Below are positions 6,352-11,490 of a stretch of 11,490 nt of DNA, in pieces (the first letter of the stretch is position 1; every line of letters begins with the position of its first letter). The position numbers were made by a program, and so were the translations under genes. This DNA is from UBA2108 sp002713215. GTDB taxonomy: Bacteria; Bacteroidota; Bacteroidia; Flavobacteriales_G; Salibacteraceae. The stretch is from the NCBI GenBank assembly GCA_937891015.1, contig CALAPY010000017.1:1-11490 (forward strand), written 5' to 3'. The notes beneath the pieces were generated by a model. It ran no database searches, was not told the DNA's origin, and saw only the letters and a list, made by a program, of their open reading frames with translations.

Positions 6352-7194
6352 ATGATGAGTGATTTTTCACAAAGGCTTGCTACCGGCATTCTTTTTTTCA
6401 TAGTAATCATTGGAGGTTCTATCTACTCTCCCCTTTCGTTTGGTGCTATTTGGTTACTTGCGGCTTTACTTGGTCAAATCGAGTTCTATCGGTTAATTAA
6501 AAAATCAGGGGGAAATCCACAGTTCTTTGGAGGCGTTATTATTGGTTTCACCCTATTCGTCACCAACTTTGTGTACGTTCAATCCGAATTCGAAAAATGG
6601 TATTGGTTGTTGCTGAATATTCCACTGATTTACCTGGTGTTCTTGTTCGAGGTATATCGAAAAAACAGCAATCCCTTTTATAATATTTCATATACCCTGG
6701 TTGGCGTTATATACATTGCACTGCCCTTTACCTTGCTCAATTACATAGTAGTTGACATCCAGAATTTACCTGCCTATGAATTCAGGCCCTGGGTGCTTAT
6801 AGGAATGATTATGACCCTATGGGCCAACGACAGCTGGGCCTATATTTGGGGTTCCTGGCTTGGAAAGAATAAACTGTTTCCTTCCATATCTCCGGGAAAA
6901 TCGTGGGAAGGGTTTATTGGTGGTTACATCAGTTGCTTGCTCTGGTCATGGCTAATGAGTGTATTTATTGAAGATATTACGCTGATAGACTGGCTGGTTA
7001 TCGCAAGTATTCTTTCATTGGTTGGAACATTGGGCGATCTTGTAGAATCTAAACTTAAGAGAAGTTTGGGCATTAAGGATTCAGGTAATCTATTGCCTGG
7101 CCACGGAGGAATTCTCGATCGTTTTGATGCATTAATAATGTCTATTCCATTTGTACTGGTTTACCTGTATATAAAATACTGGGCATTCGTTTAA
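6352..7194 (+). CDS. cdsA: Phosphatidate cytidylyltransferase (CDP-diacylglycerol synthase)
   Basis: CdsA makes CDP-diacylglycerol from phosphatidic acid and CTP at the inner membrane, the branch point for all phospholipids. The 280 residues are strongly hydrophobic, with about eight membrane segments. The diagnostic CDS signature lies at residues 233-259: S233, K236-R237, K242-D243, the HGG at 251-253, D256-R257 and D259. WANDSWAYIWG (157-167) and SPGKSWEG (180-187) are also typical. Two ATGs are adjacent (6352 and 6355); either could be used. One base separates it from the DUF2007 gene and psd follows after 29 bases. The synthase is thus placed with the decarboxylase that completes phosphatidylethanolamine synthesis; phosphatidylserine synthase is not in this window. 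Confidence 0.96.
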   Translation: MMSDFSQRLATGILFFIVIIGGSIYSPLSFGAIWLLAALLGQIEFYRLIKKSGGNPQFFGGVIIGFTLFVTNFVYVQSEFEKWYWLLLNIPLIYLVFLFEVYRKNSNPFYNISYTLVGVIYIALPFTLLNYIVVDIQNLPAYEFRPWVLIGMIMTLWANDSWAYIWGSWLGKNKLFPSISPGKSWEGFIGGYISCLLWSWLMSVFIEDITLIDWLVIASILSLVGTLGDLVESKLKRSLGIKDSGNLLPGHGGILDRFDALIMSIPFVLVYLYIKYWAFV

Positions 7195-7211
7195 AAAATT
7201 ACTGAATAATA

Positions 7212-7219
7212 TACTTTTG
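7212..7219 (+). promoter_or_regulatory. Possible -7 element giving a leaderless psd transcript
   Basis: TACTTTTG matches TAnnTTTG exactly and ends only 4 bases before the psd ATG at 7224. Initiation at the normal distance would place the first transcribed base at or next to the start codon. No clear TTG lies at the -33 position (TTT at 7190-7192 or TTC at 7186-7188 are the nearest). It would be an internal promoter adding to read-through from cdsA. Confidence 0.4.
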
Positions 7220-7223
7220 GCCC

Positions 7224-7880
7224 ATGACAATTCATAAAGAAGGAACTGCTTCTATCGTTATTTCGATCTTCTCCTTGTTTATTTTCAACTTGCTTATTCA
7301 GCCATTTGTAAAACCCTATCCTTCCCTGGTTATTTTCTTTTGGATTGTTTCCTTCCTGCTGGTTCTTATTGTCATTCAGTTTTTTAGACTCCCCAGTCGA
7401 ACAGTAAATCCGGATGACAACATTGTTCTGTCACCGGCAGACGGAACCGTTGTGGTTATTGAAGAAGTTGAGGAAACGGAATACTACAACGACAAACGAA
7501 TCCAGGTTTCCATTTTTATGTCTCCGTTAAATGTTCACTGCAATTGGTCGCCCATTTCAGGGGTTACCAAATATGTAAAGTACCATCCCGGTAAATTTCT
7601 ATTGGCCTGGAATCCAAAGTCATCAACGGACAATGAACGAACAACCTTTGTTTTTGAAAATTCTAAGGCATCGGTTTTGGTCCGCCAAATTGCCGGTTTT
7701 TTAGCCAGAAGAATTTGTTATTACCCTGAACAGGATGATAAGATAGAACAAGGAGATCAAATTGGTTTTATCAAATTTGGATCGAGGGTAGATTTGCTCC
7801 TTCCACTTAACGCTAACATTAATGTTTCTTTGAACCAAAAAGTGACCGGACAACAGACCACAATTGCCACTTTCAGCTAA
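7224..7880 (+). CDS. psd: Phosphatidylserine decarboxylase, short pyruvoyl-dependent form
   Basis: Psd decarboxylates phosphatidylserine to phosphatidylethanolamine, the main phospholipid in most Bacteroidota. The 218-residue length fits the short (archaeal-like, type II) class. Two hydrophobic segments near the N-terminus (about 9-29 and 34-54) anchor it. SPADG (70-74), with D73, and MSPLNVH (99-105), with H105, match the catalytic Asp and His. The self-cleavage motif is KFGSRVD, with cleavage between G186 and S187 so that S187 becomes the pyruvoyl group. The result would be a beta chain of about 186 and an alpha chain of about 32 residues. It is the last gene of the ftsH-cdsA cluster; no gene lies in the following 177 bases. 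Confidence 0.96.
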   Translation: MTIHKEGTASIVISIFSLFIFNLLIQPFVKPYPSLVIFFWIVSFLLVLIVIQFFRLPSRTVNPDDNIVLSPADGTVVVIEEVEETEYYNDKRIQVSIFMSPLNVHCNWSPISGVTKYVKYHPGKFLLAWNPKSSTDNERTTFVFENSKASVLVRQIAGFLARRICYYPEQDDKIEQGDQIGFIKFGSRVDLLLPLNANINVSLNQKVTGQQTTIATFS

Positions 7881-7917
7881 GTAAAGCAAGCCAATAATTT
7901 GAAAGTTTTTTAGATTG

Positions 7918-7951
7918 CTTAACAGTTTTGAGCTGTTAATGACTTGTTAAG
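7918..7951 (+). repeat. Overlapping alternative hairpins downstream of psd
   Basis: TTAACAG (7919-7925) and CTGTTAA (7933-7939) form a perfect 7-bp stem with a 7-base loop. The same left arm, CTTAACA (7918-7924), can instead pair with TGTTAAG (7945-7951). The two pairings exclude each other. No T-run follows either, so an intrinsic terminator is not clear. The structure could mark the 3' end of the psd transcript or act in the leader of the next gene. The rest of 7881-8057 is AT-rich and shows no gene. Confidence 0.4.
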
Positions 7952-8016
7952 GCAGACTACAAAACAGAATTGAACCCGCATCTTTGGTTGACATTTTTTA
8001 AATAATAACGAGGGGC

Positions 8017-8032
8017 TATTTTTATACATTTA
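8017..8032 (+). promoter_or_regulatory. Weak promoter-like elements before the thioredoxin-like gene
   Basis: TATTTTTA (8017-8024) and TACATTTA (8025-8032) each match TAnnTTTG except for the final G. The nearest upstream TTG (7988-7990) is 26 and 34 bases away, respectively, outside the usual range. A promoter is expected here because the preceding gap is 177 bases, but the exact element is not resolved. Confidence 0.25.
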
Positions 8033-8057
8033 CCGCCGTTTTAAAGACCGTTTTCTT

Positions 8058-9584
8058 ATGCGAATTTTTCGATTAATCACGATTATAACTATAACTCTAA
8101 GTACTCTTACCGGCTTTGCTGCAAAGGAAAAAAAGAAAACCAATGACGATGGTTATCGCCTTGAATTTAGGGTAAAAGGAGTGGACGACTCCATGTTGGT
8201 TGTAGCCAATTACTTTGGCTTAAAACAATACTACTACGATACTGCTTTTGCGGTAGGCAAGGAAACTTTCGTAATGGAAAAGGACTCCATTCCCGGAGGA
8301 ATTTATTTGGTCGTAATGCCTGATAAAGGAAGCTATTTCGAAGTAATGGTTAGCGGTGAAGAAAAAAGCATTGTTATGGAAACCAATTTTGGTTCCCTGG
8401 TTGAAGACATGAAGGTGTTGGAATCGGAAGAGAACAAGTTGTTTTACAGCTTCCAAAAGGAGATGGGTAAAAAAGGAATCCTTGCAAAACCCATTCACGA
8501 AAAAATGGCGAAACTAAGAGCGGATAGTACTGGAAGTAAAAAGGATTCTATTAAGCTCCTAAGTGAAAAAATCAACAAACTCAATGAAGAAGTAATTGCA
8601 TACAAATTGGATTTTATTAAAACCAACGAGAACTCTTTCGTGGCAAAAGTCTTTAGAACTAGCCAGGAGCCTGAGGTTCCTGAAAACGATTCTCTGAAAG
8701 GTGATGAACTCAATGAGTGGAAATACAACTACTTCAAAAACCATTATTTAGACGAAGTTGATTTCACTGATGCCAGGCTTCTTAGAACTCCAATTCTCGG
8801 TAAAAAAATTGAATATTACATCGAGAAACTGACGCTTCAAATTCCAGATTCAATCAACAAAGCTGCCGACATGATAGTTAGTAAATCAAAGCCCAGTCCA
8901 GTGGTTTACCGATACGTTGTGCATTGGATTACCAACCACTACGAAAAGTCTAAAATAATGGGAATGGACGGTGTATTTGTGCACATGGCAGAAGAATACT
9001 ACTGTACTCCTGAAGGTGCTTCGTGGCTTGATTCTGCCACCACCGCCAAAATTTGCGAAAGAGCAGAAACCCTTAAACCTTTGCTGATTGGTAAAGTAGC
9101 TGAAAACATAATTCTACCAGATACCACTGAAACCAAATGGTACAACCTACATAAAATTGAATCAGAGCTTACCATTCTGGTATTCTGGAGTCCTACCTGT
9201 GGACATTGTAAGAAGGCTATTCCTCAGTTAAACAATGAGGTTCATAAAGTGTATAAAGACAGTGGCGTATTTGTTTTTGGAGTATGTACTGAACTTGAAA
9301 ACGTTCAAATGAAATCCTTTATAAAATCGCATAAACTGGAATTTCTAAACGTATCCGATTCCAAAGAAATTAATGGCAATGCCTACGATTATTTGGCTAA
9401 AGGACTAACTACACTTAACAGCCTCAATTTCAGAACGATTTATGATATTTTTTCTACCCCTCAGGTCTACGTGTTGGATAAGGATAAAAAGATCATTGCA
9501 AAGAAATTGGGAATTGAACAACTTCCTGACTTCATTAAAGACTACAAAAAAGTTCAAAAAGAAGAGCAAAGCATTAAGAACTGA
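8058..9584 (+). CDS. Secreted thioredoxin-like protein, DUF4369/DUF5106/TlpA type
   Basis: The 508-residue product starts with a signal peptide (about 1-22, cleavage likely after GFAA), so it acts outside the cytoplasm. Residues about 33-125 resemble DUF4369 (YRLEFRVKGV... then GGIYLVVMPDKG). About 125-340 is a helical, charged region of DUF5106 type. About 346-495 is a redoxin domain. The active site is WSPTCGHCK with C381 and C384, and the cis-proline motif STPQVYVLD has P468. Both cysteines are present, so thiol-disulfide exchange activity is expected. Such extended TlpA-like proteins are abundant in Bacteroidota; their partners are mostly unknown. No DsbD or cytochrome maturation gene is nearby to suggest a substrate. 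The gene appears to be transcribed alone. Confidence 0.9.
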   Translation: MRIFRLITIITITLSTLTGFAAKEKKKTNDDGYRLEFRVKGVDDSMLVVANYFGLKQYYYDTAFAVGKETFVMEKDSIPGGIYLVVMPDKGSYFEVMVSGEEKSIVMETNFGSLVEDMKVLESEENKLFYSFQKEMGKKGILAKPIHEKMAKLRADSTGSKKDSIKLLSEKINKLNEEVIAYKLDFIKTNENSFVAKVFRTSQEPEVPENDSLKGDELNEWKYNYFKNHYLDEVDFTDARLLRTPILGKKIEYYIEKLTLQIPDSINKAADMIVSKSKPSPVVYRYVVHWITNHYEKSKIMGMDGVFVHMAEEYYCTPEGASWLDSATTAKICERAETLKPLLIGKVAENIILPDTTETKWYNLHKIESELTILVFWSPTCGHCKKAIPQLNNEVHKVYKDSGVFVFGVCTELENVQMKSFIKSHKLEFLNVSDSKEINGNAYDYLAKGLTTLNSLNFRTIYDIFSTPQVYVLDKDKKIIAKKLGIEQLPDFIKDYKKVQKEEQSIKN

Positions 9585-9592
9585 TACATTCC

Positions 9593-9632
9593 CTTTTGTT
9601 CAGAACCAAATATTAACAATTGAGAACAAAAG
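9593..9632. repeat. Perfect 9-bp inverted repeat before the LytTR regulator gene
   Basis: CTTTTGTTC (9593-9601) and GAACAAAAG (9624-9632) are exact inverted copies with a 22-base spacer, which itself contains the palindrome CAATTG (9617-9622). The repeat lies 8-91 bases after the thioredoxin-like gene's stop region and just upstream of the likely -33 position for the next gene. It could be an operator for the LytTR regulator itself or a 3'-end hairpin for the gene before. The long loop and lack of a following T-run argue against a standard terminator. Confidence 0.45.
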
Positions 9633-9636
9633 CATA

Positions 9637-9665
9637 TTGGATTTTCCAAAATAAACCTTTCTTTG
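9637..9665 (+). promoter_or_regulatory. Candidate promoter of the response-regulator pair
   Basis: TTG at 9637-9639 and TTTCTTTG at 9658-9665 are separated by 18 bases. The second element matches TAnnTTTG except for one base (T for A at position 2). It ends 7 bases before the ATG at 9673, so the leader would be only a few bases long. Spacing is close to the Bacteroidota norm, which makes this a better-formed candidate than most here. Confidence 0.4.
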
Positions 9666-9672
9666 CTATAAT

Positions 9673-10344
9673 ATGAAGGATAAGCTGTCTTGCATAATCG
9701 TTGAAGATGAACTAATCTACCAGAAAATCCTCACGAGTTTTGTTCAAGATGTTGATTCACTGAAACTTGTTGGAGTTTTTACGTCTCCCATAGAAGCCAG
9801 GGAACACATTAAAATGAACGACATTGACATTGCGTTTCTGGATATTATTATGCCCGGGGAAAACGGACTTGAGTTTGCCCAATCGCTATCGGGGTCAAAC
9901 TGTCAAATCATTTTCATAACCTCTAAGGCTGAATTTGCTGTTCATGCCTACGATATTGAAGCTTGTGATTATCTCCTAAAGCCGCTGGATTTAGGTCGTT
10001 TTCGAAAAGCGGTAAATAAGGCTAGTGAACAGGTTAAACTTTCTGTTGAAAATAACTTAACCAGATTCGCCGAATTGAAACCAGAGAACATACTCTATTT
10101 TAGTAAAGAGAACAGTCAAATAGCTGTACACCATACCAACGGAGTATTCCTCATAAAAAAGTCGTTGAAAAAGCTTATGGAAGAATTGAATGACAAACGG
10201 TTTGTTCGTATTCATAAGTCCTATGGTGTTAATATTGAGGTTGTTACGAAAGTATTAAAGGATAAACTCCATGTCGATGACGTGGTACTTCCATTAAGCA
10301 GGCAGGGAAAATTGCTTTTAATGAAAAATATGGACGTATTTTAA
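9673..10344 (+). CDS. LytTR-type DNA-binding response regulator (LytR/AlgR family)
   Basis: This is a 223-residue cytoplasmic two-component regulator. The receiver domain (about 5-120) has the acidic pair E11-D12, the phospho-acceptor D57 in FLDIIMPGENG, T83 and K103. The LytTR DNA-binding domain runs from about 138 to the end, with ENILYFSKENSQIAV, the KKSLKKLMEEL helix, RFVRIHKSYGVN and LPLSRQGK. Its usual partner is a LytS/YpdA-type histidine kinase of the His_kinase family, but none is encoded in this window. The stop codon abuts the start of a second response regulator (TAAATG), so translation of the two is probably coupled. The regulated genes are unknown; the inverted repeat at 9593-9632 may be an autoregulatory site. 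Confidence 0.95.
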   Translation: MKDKLSCIIVEDELIYQKILTSFVQDVDSLKLVGVFTSPIEAREHIKMNDIDIAFLDIIMPGENGLEFAQSLSGSNCQIIFITSKAEFAVHAYDIEACDYLLKPLDLGRFRKAVNKASEQVKLSVENNLTRFAELKPENILYFSKENSQIAVHHTNGVFLIKKSLKKLMEELNDKRFVRIHKSYGVNIEVVTKVLKDKLHVDDVVLPLSRQGKLLLMKNMDVF

Positions 10345-10734
10345 ATGGCTAAAACTCCGAAAATACTGGTAGTAGAAGATGAAACCATGTTGCTTAAAAC
10401 GATTCGTTTTAGGTTGGTGAAAGAGGGTTATGAAGTAGAAACTGCAGCCAATGGCAAGGAGGCTATTGATATTCTTCCACAGGTAATGCCCGATCTCATT
10501 ATTTCTGATATAATGATGCCCTATGTAAACGGATTGGAACTGGTGAAACACGTAAAGGAGTTTACCGTGAAAAAAATTCCGGTTATTCTGCTTACCACAT
10601 TAAGACAGGAACAAAACGTGATGAAGGCTTTCGAGCTGGGTGCCGAAGAATTTATGACTAAACCATTTAGTCCAAGTGAATTAATTGTGCGGGTAAAGCG
10701 GGTGATTATGCGTACTGGCATTGGAAAAGATTAA
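10345..10734 (+). CDS. Single-domain (CheY-like) response regulator
   Basis: The 129-residue product is one receiver domain and little else. The acidic pair E11-D12, the phospho-acceptor D55 (IISDIMMPYVNG), T84 and K106 (MTKPFSPSEL) are all in place, so it should be phosphorylated. It has no output domain; the C-terminal RVKRVIMRTGIGKD tail is basic and short. It could be a phosphate sink, a relay to a phosphotransfer protein, or a protein-interaction switch. The ATG follows the LytTR regulator's stop codon with no gap, and the sugar kinase gene begins 11 bases after its own stop. No chemotaxis gene is nearby, so naming it CheY would be unjustified. Confidence 0.93.
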   Translation: MAKTPKILVVEDETMLLKTIRFRLVKEGYEVETAANGKEAIDILPQVMPDLIISDIMMPYVNGLELVKHVKEFTVKKIPVILLTTLRQEQNVMKAFELGAEEFMTKPFSPSELIVRVKRVIMRTGIGKD

Positions 10735-10745
10735 TACTTAAAGGA

Positions 10746-11490
10746 ATGAAACTTATTGCAGAAAGTGGGTCGACTAAAACAGATTGGGTGGCTTTCTCCA
10801 ATAATTCAGGCACGGACATTCAATTTAGAACAGCAGGATTAAACCCTCATGTTCTCTCTACCTCAGCAATTACTAAACAACTTTTTGAGAGCGATCAATT
10901 GAAATCGCTGGTTACTGCAACAAAACATATTTATTTTTATGGTGCCGGTTGCTCTTCCCTTTCCATGAAAAAGTCAGTTAAAGATGCTCTAAGAGCTGTT
11001 TTCCCCACCACCAAAATCGATGTTCACCACGATTTGGATGCGGCGGTACGCTCGACCTGGACCGGCGAAAAGGCCATTACTTCCATTTTGGGAACAGGCT
11101 CCAATTGCTGTCTCTTTGATGGTAAGGAAATAGTTCAACACAAACCCAGTTTGGGTCATTTATTGGGTGATGAGGGTTCCGGAAATCACATGGGAGGAAA
11201 TCTCTACAGAGCCATCGCATACAAGGAGGCTCCCAAAGAAATTATAGATTCATTTTATAATGAATTCGAATTCCAGCCATCCGAACTGGTTACCCTGCTC
11301 TATGCTCAAAATAAACCCAATGAATTCCTGGCCTCGTTTCTACCGTTCGTTAAGACTAAGCGGGACCATCTATTTATAAAATCACTGATTATAGAGAGCT
11401 TTGACTCGTTTGTCAATACCCACATAAAATCCTTTGATGATCACCAACATGTCCCCTGTCATTTTGTAGGCTCTATAGCTCACCATTTTC
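10746..11490 (+). CDS. BadF/BadG-type sugar kinase resembling N-acetylglucosamine kinase, 3' end outside window
   Basis: The frame stays open to the right edge; 248 residues are visible of about 280 expected. It is an actin-like-fold ATPase. The first phosphate loop is AESGSTKTDW (5-14), a Bacteroidota variant of DGGGTKT. HDLDAA (95-100) contains the probable catalytic Asp, either D96 or D98. LGTGSN (115-120) is the second phosphate motif, GDEGSG (141-146) follows, and VGSIA (241-245) is the adenosine motif. Homologues phosphorylate N-acetylglucosamine or related amino sugars in cell-wall recycling or chitin use; the actual substrate is inferred only. The start ATG sits directly after AAGGA. 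Eleven bases separate it from the response regulator, so it may share that transcript. Confidence 0.9.
   Translation, partial: MKLIAESGSTKTDWVAFSNNSGTDIQFRTAGLNPHVLSTSAITKQLFESDQLKSLVTATKHIYFYGAGCSSLSMKKSVKDALRAVFPTTKIDVHHDLDAAVRSTWTGEKAITSILGTGSNCCLFDGKEIVQHKPSLGHLLGDEGSGNHMGGNLYRAIAYKEAPKEIIDSFYNEFEFQPSELVTLLYAQNKPNEFLASFLPFVKTKRDHLFIKSLIIESFDSFVNTHIKSFDDHQHVPCHFVGSIAHHF

Noticed and set aside
7884..7920. AAGCAA / TTGCTT as a terminator for psd
   Set aside because: The arms are 6 bases with a loop of 25, and no T-run follows, so a stable terminator hairpin is unlikely.
7988..7993. TTGACA, a perfect E. coli-type -35 box before the thioredoxin-like gene
   Set aside because: No -10 box lies 16-18 bases downstream (the sequence there is AGGGGC), and Bacteroidota primary sigma factors use a different consensus.
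10345..10734. Naming the small receiver CheY
   Set aside because: Only the receiver fold is supported; there are no chemotaxis or flagellar genes around it.
1..11490. Defence system, prophage, integron or insertion sequence
   Set aside because: Every sizeable open frame is explained by a housekeeping, signalling or surface-protein gene; I saw no transposase, integrase, terminal inverted repeats or target-site duplications.

Overview
The window looks like chromosomal DNA from a member of the Bacteroidota, probably the Flavobacteriia or a close relative. Three things suggest this. The DNA is AT-rich. Several genes are preceded by TAnnTTTG, the -7 element typical of this phylum, rather than by E. 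coli-type promoters. The gene order pyrE / SRPBCC protein / biotin ligase / rsfS / ftsH / cdsA / psd is a familiar Bacteroidota housekeeping neighbourhood. Genus or species cannot be named from the sequence.

Left edge (1-1675, minus strand): the 5' part of a glycine-rich, probably secreted or surface, beta-helix-type protein runs off the left edge. Upstream of it lies a 130-bp intergenic stretch with a perfect 8-bp inverted repeat, then a NUDIX hydrolase gene.

Core (1684-7880): pyrE and a small SRPBCC-like gene run rightward. They converge with the leftward biotin ligase gene and overlap it by 8 bp. A rightward cluster follows: rsfS (ribosome silencing), ftsH (membrane AAA+ protease), a small DUF2007 gene, cdsA (CDP-diacylglycerol synthesis) and psd (phosphatidylserine decarboxylase). 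This cluster joins ribosome control, membrane proteostasis and phosphatidylethanolamine synthesis. Spacing within it is tight. Promoter-like elements precede rsfS and psd, and the psd element is so close to the start codon that a leaderless mRNA is possible.

Right part (8058-11490): a secreted thioredoxin-like protein with a large N-terminal extension (DUF4369/DUF5106/TlpA type) comes first. Next are two response regulators joined stop-to-start: a LytTR-type DNA-binding regulator and a stand-alone CheY-like receiver. No histidine kinase gene is present here. The window ends inside a BadF/BadG-type sugar kinase gene resembling N-acetylglucosamine kinase.

I found no tRNA, rRNA, CRISPR array, insertion sequence, phage gene or defence system, and no convincing undescribed multi-gene system. 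The points most worth a second look are the glycine-rich surface protein with its G7 tract and odd N-terminus, the abutting face-to-face promoter elements between birA and rsfS, the inverted repeat before the LytTR gene, and the kinase-less pair of response regulators.
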